From: JBJSXF01 sp046086225
Lineage (GTDB): Bacteria > Actinomycetota > Acidimicrobiia > IMCC26256 > PALSA-610
Direction of reading: 5' to 3'
DNA length: 20,365 nucleotides
Assembly: GCA_046086225.1 (NCBI GenBank)
Contig: JBJSXF010000171.1
Coordinates: forward strand, 1-20,365
Shown in pieces: positions 13,455 to 20,365 of this stretch. The position numbers and the translations under genes are program-made. The first letter of the stretch is position 1; the number at the start of each line of letters is the position of its first letter. Under the pieces are notes generated by a model that was not told the origin of the DNA, searched no databases, and worked only from the letters and a program-made list of their open reading frames with translations.

Positions 13455-13628
13455 TCAGTGCGTCGGCTGCGCCTCGGACTCGATGAGGGCGGCGAGCGCG
13501 GCATCGGACACCGCTGCGCTGCGCAGATCGAGGAGGAAGTCGACGACCTCGGTCGCCGCCACGAGGTCACGGGCCGAGAAGCGCTCCAGGGCCTCGTCGA
13601 TGATGCTCACCAGACCGGGCTTGTCCAT
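13455..13628 (-). CDS. Small helical protein of unknown function (57 residues)
   Basis: The frame encodes 57 residues, beginning MDKPGLVSIIDEALERFSAR and ending ALIESEAQPTH. It is acidic, has no Cys or membrane segment, and looks like two amphipathic helices with leucines and alanines at regular spacing. A strong Shine-Dalgarno (GAGAGGTG) lies a few bases before ATG 13628, and TATGTT at 13678-13673 could be a -10. A 7-bp stem-loop (13648-13667) would sit at the very 5' end of the message. The gene follows sufU by 79 bases and precedes the L,D-transpeptidase by 31 bases on the same strand. I do not recognise a family. The ribosome binding site and balanced composition, unlike the Arg/Pro-rich shadow frames, argue that it is real. 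Confidence 0.65.
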   Translation of the reverse strand: MDKPGLVSIIDEALERFSARDLVAATEVVDFLLDLRSAAVSDAALAALIESEAQPTH

Positions 13629-13647
13629 CGCATCACCTCTCGCTCGG

Positions 13648-13667
13648 CGTCGGCAGAGTGGCCGACG
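13648..13667 (-). other. 5' leader stem-loop before the 57-residue gene
   Basis: CGTCGGC (13648-13654), loop of six, and GCCGACG (13661-13667) form a perfect 7-bp stem. On the minus strand it lies between the possible -10 (TATGTT, 13678-13673) and the Shine-Dalgarno. It could end sufU transcription, protect the 5' end or act in regulation; the sequence alone does not decide. Confidence 0.4.
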
Positions 13668-13707
13668 GCTTCAACATACCCCCTGCCCGGGACATTCCCG
13701 TCGCAGG

Positions 13708-14193
13708 TCATCCGGCTTCGGCGCCCGCCTCGTCGAGGCCCTGGGTCAGGGTGTTCCAGGCCAGCGTGGCGCACTTGATGCGGACCGGGAACTTCACGAC
13801 ACCTTGGAGGGCCTCCAGATCCCCGAGGCGCACCCCCTCCAGTTCGGCGGCGAGGTCATCCCCCGACTCGCCTTCGAGCTTCGATTCGTGGATCGACATG
13901 AGCGCCTTGAACGCCCGGACGAGCCGGCGCACCTCGGTGACCGGCTTGCCCTTCACCGCGGCGCTCATCATGGACGTCGAGGCCTGGCTGATCGAGCAGC
14001 CCTGACCCGAGATCTTGATGTCGCGGACCGTGCCGTCGTCGGCGAGATCGAGGAAGAGCACCACCTCGTCGCCGCAGAGCGGGTTGAACCCCTCCACCCG
14101 GTGGGCGGGCGGGGCGGGCAGCTCGCCGCGGTTCCGGGGCGACCGGTAGTGGTCGAGGATGATCTCCCGGTACAGGTCTTCGAGGCCGGCCAT
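13708..14193 (-). CDS. sufU: SufU sulfur-transfer / zinc-dependent scaffold-like protein
   Basis: SufU accepts persulfide sulfur from SufS and passes it to SufBCD in Gram-positive-type Suf systems. The 161-residue protein has the four zinc and sulfur-transfer residues: C40 and D42 in NPLCGDEV, C66 in GQGCSISQAS, and C141 in RIKCATLAW. It also carries the insertion between the second and third cysteines (LEGESGDDLAAELEG, about 107-120) that distinguishes SufU from IscU. The N terminus LYREIILDHYRSPRNRG is typical. ATG 14193 lies 27 bases after the sufS stop, so it is most likely in the same operon; TAGGAT at 14207-14202 may provide an extra start. SufT, often next in actinobacteria, is absent here. 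Confidence 0.95.
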   Translation of the reverse strand: MAGLEDLYREIILDHYRSPRNRGELPAPPAHRVEGFNPLCGDEVVLFLDLADDGTVRDIKISGQGCSISQASTSMMSAAVKGKPVTEVRRLVRAFKALMSIHESKLEGESGDDLAAELEGVRLGDLEALQGVVKFPVRIKCATLAWNTLTQGLDEAGAEAG

Positions 14194-14201
14194 CGCTCCC
14201 G

Positions 14202-14207
14202 ATCCTA
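14202..14207 (-). promoter_or_regulatory. Possible internal -10 element before sufU
   Basis: TAGGAT on the minus strand is eight bases upstream of the sufU ATG, in the 27-base gap after sufS. GGGAG close to the ATG is a poor Shine-Dalgarno because the spacing is only about two bases. The pattern agrees with other leaderless candidates here. Confidence 0.3.
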
Positions 14208-14220
14208 CGGTGCGCGTCGG

Positions 14221-15449
<1,229 letters not shown>

Positions 15450-15453
<4 letters not shown>

Positions 15454-16208
15454 GCGGCCGTCTCCCGGAAGGCCTCGAAGCCGCGCGCCTCGACCTCGGC
15501 CGCGAGCTCGGGACCGCCCGAGGCGACGACGCGTCCGCCGACGAGCACGTGCACCCGGTCGGGCACGAGGTGCTCGAGCAGCCGCTGGTAGTGGGTGATG
15601 GCGAGCACGGCGAGCGCCGGACGGGTCGAGCGGACCTCGGCGATGCCGGCGCCGACCTTGCGCAGGGCGTCGATGTCGAGCCCCGAGTCGGTCTCGTCGA
15701 GGACGGCGACGACCGGCTCCAGGAGCGCCATCTGCAGCACCTCGTTGCGCTTCTTCTCGCCCCCCGAGAAGCCTTCGTTCAGGTAGCGCTCGGTGAAGCG
15801 CGTATCCATGCCGAGGCGCTTGGTCCACTCGATGAGCTTCAGGCGGACCTCGAGCACCGAGTAGTCGTCGATGCCGGTGCGCCGGGACATCGCCTGGCGC
15901 AGGAAGTTGAGCACCGACACCCCGGGGATCTCCTCGGGGTGTTGGAAGCCGAGGAACAGCCCGCGGGCGGCCCGATCGTCGGGCCCCTCGTCGGTGATGT
16001 CCTCCCCGCCCAGCAGGATCCGGCCGGCGGTGACCTGGTAGACGGGGTTGGCGAGGAGGGTGCTGGCGAGTGTCGACTTGCCCGAGCCGTTCGGACCCAT
16101 CAGGGCGTGTACCTCGCCCTCGCGGACCTCGAGCGAGACGCCGTGCAAGATGGGCGTGCCGTCGACGCTCACGTGGAGGTCGCGGATCTCGAGGGCGGGT
16201 GCGGTCAC
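15450..16208 (-). CDS. sufC: Fe-S assembly ATPase SufC, copy 2 (reverse operon)
   Basis: A second complete SufC of 252 residues: Walker A GPNGSGKST, Q-loop GFQHPEEIPGV, signature NEGFSGGEKKRNE, Walker B VAVLDETDSGLD, and ITHY. The Q-loop-to-signature segment is 49 residues, and the RYLNEG and THYQRLL blocks recall Bacillus-type SufC more than the mycobacterial type. It is clearly not a recent duplicate of the copy at 11508-12299; identity is high only in the ABC motifs. It leads an operon with sufS (four-base overlap) and sufU. Start GTG 16208 has TAGGAT (16220-16215) six bases upstream, and the shared suf operator lies directly before that. Two SufC copies in one locus suggest either a mixed ATPase dimer in SufBCD or division of labour; the sequence does not decide. 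Confidence 0.94.
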
Positions 16209-16214
16209 GGACCC

Positions 16215-16248
16215 ATCCTAAATAATCACTATCCGGGTAGTGGAAATC
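16215..16248 (-). promoter_or_regulatory. Promoter and palindromic operator of the sufC-sufS-sufU operon
   Basis: Read on the minus strand, the operator covers 16248-16221 and holds CACTA, six bases, TAGTG as a perfect inverted repeat (16242-16227). It is followed at once by TAGGAT (16220-16215), a -10 candidate six bases before GTG 16208. The operator would occupy the -35 and spacer region, so binding should block RNA polymerase. On the plus strand the 13 bases 16236-16248 are identical to 8428-8440 in front of sufB, and ACTAT recurs at the same distance. This is a small AT-rich island in an otherwise GC-rich window. Confidence 0.65.
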
Positions 16249-16253
16249 ACGCG

Positions 16254-16270
16254 CCGGGTTCGGCACCCGG
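16254..16270 (-). terminator. Stem-loop between the MBL hydrolase gene and the suf operator
   Basis: CCGGGT (16254-16259), loop TCGGC and ACCCGG (16265-16270) form a 6-bp stem, about 55 bases after the MBL stop in the direction of minus-strand transcription. It may limit read-through from the hydrolase gene into the regulated suf operon. No T tract follows. Confidence 0.4.
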
Positions 16271-16324
16271 ATCGGGGGTCAGGCGAGGAGCCCGGCGACC
16301 CGGTCGGGCGACTGAGCCGGAAGG

Positions 16325-16945
16325 TCACCAGCCCCGTTCGACCCACTCGTCGAGATGCGGTCGCTCGGTGCCGATCGTGGTGTCGAGGCCGTGGCCGGGG
16401 AGCACGAGCGTGCCCGCCGGCAGCGTGAACAGGCGCCGGTCGACCGACGTGACGATCTGCGCGAAATCGCCGCCGGGGAGCGACGTGTTGCCGACCCCGC
16501 CGGGGAAGAGGGTGTCCCCCGAGAAGCAGATCGGGTGGTCCTCGAGCACGAAGCAGGTGGAGCCGGCGGTGTGGCCGGGCGTGTGGACGGCGCGCAGCCG
16601 CAGGTCGCCCACCGCGAAGACGGCGTCGTCGTCGATCGTCTCGTCGTAGGCGGGGAGCATCGCGGCGTCCTCCGCCGCGACGGCGACGTCGATGCCGGCG
16701 TCGCGGACGGCGGTGACGGCCTGGATGTGGTCGAAGTGGCCGTGGGTCGTGAGCACCCGGCGGACGCCGGTCGCCCGGCACACCTCGAGGAGGAGGTCGT
16801 GCTCGTTCGCGGCGTCGATGAGCGCCGCCTCGCCCGATCCCTTGGCCCGCACGACGTAGACGTTGTTCTCGAACGGTCCTACCACGAGCTTGTCGATCCG
16901 CACGGTGGCGGTCTCGTAGTGGGCGGGCCGGGCCGTGATCGCCAC
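16325..16945 (-). CDS. MBL-fold metallo-hydrolase (glyoxalase II-like)
   Basis: A 206-residue soluble metallo-beta-lactamase-fold hydrolase, similar in size and motifs to small glyoxalase II-type (YcbL-like) enzymes. Metal ligands are visible: THGHFDH with H68, H70, D72 and H73; H125 in HTPGHTAGS; D143 in FSGDTLF; and H184 in LPGHG. The FENNVYVV strand near residue 25 and the GGVGNTSLPGG loop after D143 are common in this subgroup. The substrate is probably a thioester such as S-lactoylglutathione or a mycothiol analogue, but the sequence does not prove this. GTG 16945 is preceded by TACCGT (16957-16952) six bases upstream, suggesting a leaderless message. The gene is divergent from the acyl-CoA dehydrogenase gene and transcribed toward the suf operator. 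Confidence 0.88.
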   Translation of the reverse strand: MAITARPAHYETATVRIDKLVVGPFENNVYVVRAKGSGEAALIDAANEHDLLLEVCRATGVRRVLTTHGHFDHIQAVTAVRDAGIDVAVAAEDAAMLPAYDETIDDDAVFAVGDLRLRAVHTPGHTAGSTCFVLEDHPICFSGDTLFPGGVGNTSLPGGDFAQIVTSVDRRLFTLPAGTLVLPGHGLDTTIGTERPHLDEWVERGW

Positions 16946-16951
16946 GCCGCC

Positions 16952-16957
16952 ACGGTA
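16952..16957 (-). promoter_or_regulatory. Putative -10 element of the MBL hydrolase gene
   Basis: TACCGT on the minus strand ends six bases before GTG 16945. There is no room for a Shine-Dalgarno. It lies in the 175-base divergent region (16946-17120), which also holds a 7-bp inverted repeat with arms at 16962-16968 and 16986-16992. TAGCGT at 17026-17031 on the plus strand is a candidate -10 for the dehydrogenase genes, with TTGGGG at 17001-17006 as a weak -35. Confidence 0.45.
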
Positions 16958-17120
16958 CCGGCGGTCCCGATCGGGCCGGGGTGCCGGGACCGGCCGTCCA
17001 TTGGGGTGCTGCCGGGGGAGTCCACTAGCGTCCGGCCTCCCGTCGGCGCGCCGCGCTCACGGGGTGGGGACCGGGGCCACCGAGGCCCGTCCGGCCCCGC
17101 GGACCTGCGGACACGGAGCC

Positions 17121-18302
17121 ATGGATTTCGCCGACACGCCTACCGAGGCGGCCTTCCGGGAGGAGGTCCGCGGCTGGCTCGCGGAGCACCTCGTCGGGGA
17201 GTTCGCGGCACTCGGTCCCGGCGGCGGTCCGGCCGACGAGACGGGCTGGGACGTCCGGCTCGAATGGGAGCGGATCCTCGGCGCCGACCGGTGGGTCGGC
17301 CTCTCGTGGCCCGAGGAGCACGGTGGTCGTGGAGCGGGGCTCGCCGAGCAGATCATCTTCAGCGAGGAGTACGCGAAGGCGCAGGCGCCGGCGCGGGTCT
17401 CGTTCTTCGGCGAGGGGCTCTTCGCCCCGACGCTCATCCAGTTCGGCACGCCCGAGCAGAAGCAGCGGTTCCTCCCGGCGATCCAGCGGGTCGAGGAGCT
17501 GTGGTGCCAGGGCTTCTCGGAGCCGAACGCGGGCAGCGACCTCGCCAACATCCAGACGCGCGCCGTCCTCGACGGCGACGAGTGGGTGATCGACGGTCAG
17601 AAGGTCTGGACGACGCTCGCGCACCGGGCCGACTGGTGCTTCGTCGTGTGCCGCACCGATCCCGAGTCGAGCGGTCACCACGGCCTCTCCTACCTGCTGT
17701 GCCCCGTTGACCAGCCCGGGGTCGAGGTGCGGCCGCTCCGCCAGATGACGGGCAGCGCCGAGTTCAACGAGGTCTTCTTCGATGGTGCCCGCACGGCCCG
17801 CGAGAACGTCCTCGGCCCGGTCGGCGAGGGGTGGAAGGTCGCGATGGCGACCCTCGGCTTCGAGCGGGGCACCGCGTTCCTGTCGTCGCAGCTCGGGTTC
17901 GAATCGGAGTTCGCGAGCCTGGTCGCCGAGGTCCGCGCCCGGGGCCGGGCCGACGATCCGGCTCTGCGCGACGAGCTGGCCCGCAGCTACGCCGGGCTCC
18001 AGGTCATGCGCTACAACGGCATGCGCATGCTCACGAACCTCGTGCACCGGGGCGTCCTCGGACCCGAGTCGAGCATCGGCAAGCTGTTCTGGACGACGTG
18101 GCACCGCAACTTCGGCGAGACGGCGGTGCGGGCGCTCGGCGCCGACGCCCTCCTCGTCGAGGATGCGCCGGGCTACGAGCCCGACCCCTTCGAGCAGATC
18201 TTCCTCTCGAGTCGGGCGGAGACGATCTACGCCGGCTCGAGCGAGATCCAACGCAACATCATCGGTGAACGAGTTCTCGGCCTGCCGAGAGAACCGCGAT
18301 AG
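17121..18302 (+). CDS. Acyl-CoA dehydrogenase, subunit carrying the catalytic glutamate
   Basis: A 393-residue flavoprotein of the acyl-CoA dehydrogenase (FadE) family, which makes the 2,3-double bond in acyl-CoA thioesters. Seen are SWPEEHGGRGAG near residues 57-68, GFSEPNAGSDLA in the middle domain (FAD contact), DGQKVWTTLA, and IYAGSSEIQRNIIGERVLGLPR at the C terminus. In medium-chain enzymes the base is the Glu of YEGT; here that place is A371. An alternative base is present at E248 in TLGFERG, the position used by isovaleryl-CoA and long-chain types. The next gene lacks both glutamates. This matches the alpha2-beta2 FadE pairs known from actinobacterial steroid side-chain degradation, with this gene as the active subunit. 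The substrate is unknown. GGAG close before ATG 17121 is a weak ribosome site. Confidence 0.9.
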   Translation: MDFADTPTEAAFREEVRGWLAEHLVGEFAALGPGGGPADETGWDVRLEWERILGADRWVGLSWPEEHGGRGAGLAEQIIFSEEYAKAQAPARVSFFGEGLFAPTLIQFGTPEQKQRFLPAIQRVEELWCQGFSEPNAGSDLANIQTRAVLDGDEWVIDGQKVWTTLAHRADWCFVVCRTDPESSGHHGLSYLLCPVDQPGVEVRPLRQMTGSAEFNEVFFDGARTARENVLGPVGEGWKVAMATLGFERGTAFLSSQLGFESEFASLVAEVRARGRADDPALRDELARSYAGLQVMRYNGMRMLTNLVHRGVLGPESSIGKLFWTTWHRNFGETAVRALGADALLVEDAPGYEPDPFEQIFLSSRAETIYAGSSEIQRNIIGERVLGLPREPR

Positions 18303-18315
18303 GGAGCACAGACAC

Positions 18316-19446
18316 ATGAACTTCGCCTTCTCCGAGGAGCAGGAGGAGCTCCGCCGTACCGTGCGGCAGTTCCTCGAGTCCAAGTCGCCCGAGACCGAGG
18401 TTCGGCGACTCATGGAGACCACCGAGGGCTACGACCCCGCCGTGTGGCAGCAGATGGGTCAGGAGCTCGGGCTCCAGTCGATCGCCATCCCCGAGGAGTA
18501 CGGGGGGCAGGGCTTCACGTTCATCGAGCTCGGCATCGTGCTCGAGGAGATGGGCCGGGTGCTGCTGTGCGCCCCGTACTTCTCCTCGGTGGTGCTGGCC
18601 GCGGGCGCGATCCTCAACGCGGCGACCGAGGCCGAGAAGGCCGAGCTGCTGCCCGGTATCGCGAGCGGCGAGACCATCGCGACCCTCGCCTTCACCGAGC
18701 CGTCGGGCAAGTGGGATGCCGCCGGCATCACGATGGAGGCGACGCCCGCCGGTGACGGCTGGACGCTCTCGGGCGAGAAGATGTTCGTGCTCGACGGTCA
18801 CATCGCCGACCTGATCGTCGTTGTCGCTCGTACCGCGGGCACGGCCGGCACCGACGGCATCTCGTTCTTCGCGGTCGACGGCGCCGCCGCCGGGCTCACC
18901 CGAACGGCGCTGGCCACCATGGACATGACCCGCAAGCAGGCCCGGCTCGAGTTCGCGAACGTGCCCGCTCGTCTGCTCGGCACCGTCGGTGCGGGCTGGC
19001 CCGCCCTCACCAAGACGCTCGACCAGGCGGCCGTGGCCCTCTCGAACGAGATGGTCGGCGGCGGTCAGATGGTTCTCGACATGTCGGTCGAGTACGCCAA
19101 GGTCCGCGTGCAGTTCGGTCGCCCGATCGGCTCGTTCCAGGCCATCAAGCACAAGTGCGCCGACATGCTGCTCGAGGTCGAGTCGGCCAAGTCGGCGGCG
19201 TACTACGCGGCGTGGGCGGCGGCCGAGGACAACGACGAGCTGCCGGTGGTGGCATCGCTCGCCAAGGCCTACTGCTCGGAGGCGTACTTCCACGCGAGCG
19301 CCGAGAACATCCAGATCCACGGCGGCATCGGCTTCACCTGGGAGCACCCGGCGCACCTGTACTTCAAGCGGGCGAAGTCGTCGGAGATCTACCTGGGTGA
19401 CCCGACGTACCACCGCGAGCTGCTCGCGCAGCGCATCGGCATCTGA
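18316..19446 (+). CDS. Acyl-CoA dehydrogenase-like subunit lacking the catalytic glutamate
   Basis: A 376-residue acyl-CoA dehydrogenase homolog. It has MNFAFSEEQEELRRTVRQFL at the start, AIPEEYGGQGF near 56-66, AFTEPSGKWD, and the C-terminal helical domain with VQFGRPIGSFQAIKHKCADM and ENIQIHGGIGFTWEHP. Neither possible base is present: the FERG position reads DQAA (from D236), and the YEGT position reads YLGD. Such subunits occur as the non-catalytic partner in alpha2-beta2 FadE complexes. Thirteen bases separate it from the preceding gene, and AGGGAG at 18301-18306 gives a good ribosome binding site, so the two are probably made together. The stop overlaps the presumed CTG start of the next gene. 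A stand-alone enzyme with another base cannot be excluded. Confidence 0.9.
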   Translation: MNFAFSEEQEELRRTVRQFLESKSPETEVRRLMETTEGYDPAVWQQMGQELGLQSIAIPEEYGGQGFTFIELGIVLEEMGRVLLCAPYFSSVVLAAGAILNAATEAEKAELLPGIASGETIATLAFTEPSGKWDAAGITMEATPAGDGWTLSGEKMFVLDGHIADLIVVVARTAGTAGTDGISFFAVDGAAAGLTRTALATMDMTRKQARLEFANVPARLLGTVGAGWPALTKTLDQAAVALSNEMVGGGQMVLDMSVEYAKVRVQFGRPIGSFQAIKHKCADMLLEVESAKSAAYYAAWAAAEDNDELPVVASLAKAYCSEAYFHASAENIQIHGGIGFTWEHPAHLYFKRAKSSEIYLGDPTYHRELLAQRIGI

Positions 19447-20192
19447 CCGACGAGCTCGTCGTCGCGTCGTTCAACGCCCACTGGGGCGTCGGGCGTACCG
19501 GCGCGACCCGGGCCCGGCGCTTCGACGTCGCGGCGGTCGTCGCCGGATTCGACGCCGACCTCGTCGTCGTGCCCGAGTCCTGGCGTTCACCGGCGGGGGC
19601 GGGCATCCTCGACCCGCTGGCCGAGCTCGGCTACCGGGTCGAGTCGCGGCCGTTCATGGCCCTCGCCGACCGGCGCCGTCGGGCTCGGCACGAGGGGGTC
19701 GTGCCCGCCGACGGCATCTGGGAGCTCGCGATCTGCACACGGCTTCCGGTCCGCGCCGTGCGGACCATCCCGATGGGGCGCGTACCGGGTGATCCGGCGG
19801 GGGCGCGTGAGGCACTGTCGGTGACGGTGGTCGTCGGCGCCCGTGAACTCGACGTCGTGGGGCTGCACTCGTCGTCCCGGGTGCACCTCGGCGGATCGAT
19901 CGCGCACCTGCGGCGGCTCCGCCGGGAGATCGCGGCGGGCGCGTCACGAGCCGACATCGTGGCCGGCGACTTCAACCTGTGGGGGCCGCCGGTCGCGGCG
20001 GTCATGCGGGGCCGGCGCCGCGCGGTCCGCGGGCGCACGTACCCGGCGCATCGCCCGCACAGCCAGATCGATCACGTGCTCGTACGCCGCGCGATCGATG
20101 TCGTCGCGGGGCGAGTGCTCGATGCGACGCCATCCGACCACCGACCGATATGGGCGCGTCTGCGGCTCGGGCCCGATCCCGGCACCGGGTAG
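19443..20192 (+). CDS. Endonuclease/exonuclease/phosphatase-family protein with probable CTG start
   Basis: A 249-residue member of the EEP (DNase I-like) superfamily, which covers nucleases and phospho-esterases. The metal and catalytic residues are complete if translation begins at CTG 19443: N11 in SFNAHWG, E45 in VVVPES, the H of GLHSSS, D176 and N178 in GDFNLW, and D232-H233 in SDHRPI. SQIDHVLV is also typical. No ATG, GTG or TTG exists in this frame between the upstream stop at 19398-19400 and the first motif. The first usual start, GTG 19569, falls after the N11 motif and just before E45, so it would delete the first strand. CTG 19443 forms a four-base overlap (CTGA) with the preceding stop, like the GTGA and ATGA overlaps elsewhere here. 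The substrate is unknown. Confidence 0.83.
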   Translation: MTDELVVASFNAHWGVGRTGATRARRFDVAAVVAGFDADLVVVPESWRSPAGAGILDPLAELGYRVESRPFMALADRRRRARHEGVVPADGIWELAICTRLPVRAVRTIPMGRVPGDPAGAREALSVTVVVGARELDVVGLHSSSRVHLGGSIAHLRRLRREIAAGASRADIVAGDFNLWGPPVAAVMRGRRRAVRGRTYPAHRPHSQIDHVLVRRAIDVVAGRVLDATPSDHRPIWARLRLGPDPGTG

Positions 20193-20195
20193 GGT
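20190..20195 (+). promoter_or_regulatory. Putative -10 element overlapping a stop codon, before the permease gene
   Basis: TAGGGT ends six bases before ATG 20202. Its first three bases are the TAG stop of the EEP gene, the same arrangement as at 5314-5319. No good Shine-Dalgarno is visible. It may give a leaderless transcript. Confidence 0.4.
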
Positions 20196-20201
20196 CGGGC
20201 C

Positions 20202-20365
20202 ATGGCCGCGGAACCGGCGCCCGCAACGGGCCACCGCCGGGCCCGGGTGGTTCGCTCGCAGATTCCCCTGCGCGAGCGGATCGGTCGGGTCATCCGATCC
20301 CGGGAGCTCCTCGTCGGGATGATCCGCAAGGAGCTGAAGGTCAAGTACAAGAACAGCGTCCTCGG
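20202..20365 (+). CDS. ABC-2 type (polysaccharide/teichoic acid export-like) permease, N-terminal part
   Basis: Only the first 54 residues or so are in the window. After a basic, hydrophilic start, the block RSRELLVGMIRKELKVKYKN and then SVLG is seen. This is the conserved cytoplasmic amphipathic segment before the first membrane helix of Wzm/TagG-type ABC-2 permeases, where the family consensus resembles R-x-lK-v-r-Y-k-x-S-x-L-G. Such permeases export O-antigen, teichoic acid or capsule-like polymers together with an ATPase, expected just outside the window. ATG 20202 is nine bases after the EEP stop. The family call rests on this short block alone. Confidence 0.75.
   Translation, partial: MAAEPAPATGHRRARVVRSQIPLRERIGRVIRSRELLVGMIRKELKVKYKNSVL

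Noticed and set aside
14145..14152. GGTAGTGG inside sufU as a third suf operator
   Set aside because: Only the eight-base core of one half-site matches; the ACTA arm and the AATC end are missing, and it lies within codons.

Overview
The window is very GC-rich DNA with compact, mostly non-overlapping genes. Several features point to an actinobacterium, most likely of the Acidimicrobiia type: a DivIVA-domain protein, a YlbL-type PDZ/Lon-domain membrane protease, a UPF0182 membrane protein, a suf operon that includes a small Rieske ferredoxin, and a pair of FadE-like acyl-CoA dehydrogenases. This assignment is an inference from gene content. I see no rRNA, tRNA, CRISPR array, insertion sequence or phage module.

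Layout. (1) 106-1783 (+): moaE, a 55-residue single-pass membrane protein, and mreB, tightly packed. (2) 1814-2404 (-): a HEAT-repeat protein, convergent with mreB. (3) 2472-8269 (+): a membrane-anchored PDZ/Lon-type protease, a DivIVA/coiled-coil protein ending in a phage MuF-like Cys/His motif, and a large UPF0182 membrane protein. (4) 8413-16248: an iron-sulfur cluster assembly (Suf) locus split into two convergent operons. The forward operon is sufB-sufD-Rieske-sufC. The reverse operon is sufC(second copy)-sufS-sufU. Between them lie an L,D-transpeptidase and a 57-residue protein, both on the minus strand. (5) 16325-16945 (-): a metallo-beta-lactamase-fold hydrolase. (6) 17121-20192 (+): two adjacent acyl-CoA dehydrogenase subunits and an endonuclease/exonuclease/phosphatase-family protein that appears to start at CTG. 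(7) 20202 to the window end (+): the start of an ABC-2 type polysaccharide-export-like permease.

How the genes work together. SufS and SufU mobilise sulfur from cysteine, and SufB, SufC and SufD form the scaffold and ATPase complex. The two halves are far apart and transcribed toward each other, but each begins with a nearly identical palindromic operator (GATT-N3-ACTA-N6-TAGT-N3-AATC in its fullest form), so they are probably controlled by one Fe-S-sensing repressor that is not encoded in this window. Each half carries its own, clearly divergent SufC ATPase.

At larger scale, many genes not preceded by a Shine-Dalgarno sequence have TANNNT 6 to 8 bases before the start codon, which suggests leaderless transcription. 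In two cases the TAG stop of the upstream gene forms the first half of this -10 element. The points most worth a second look are the operator-linked split suf locus with two SufC paralogs, the DivIVA-MuF fusion, the leaderless promoter pattern and the CTG start.
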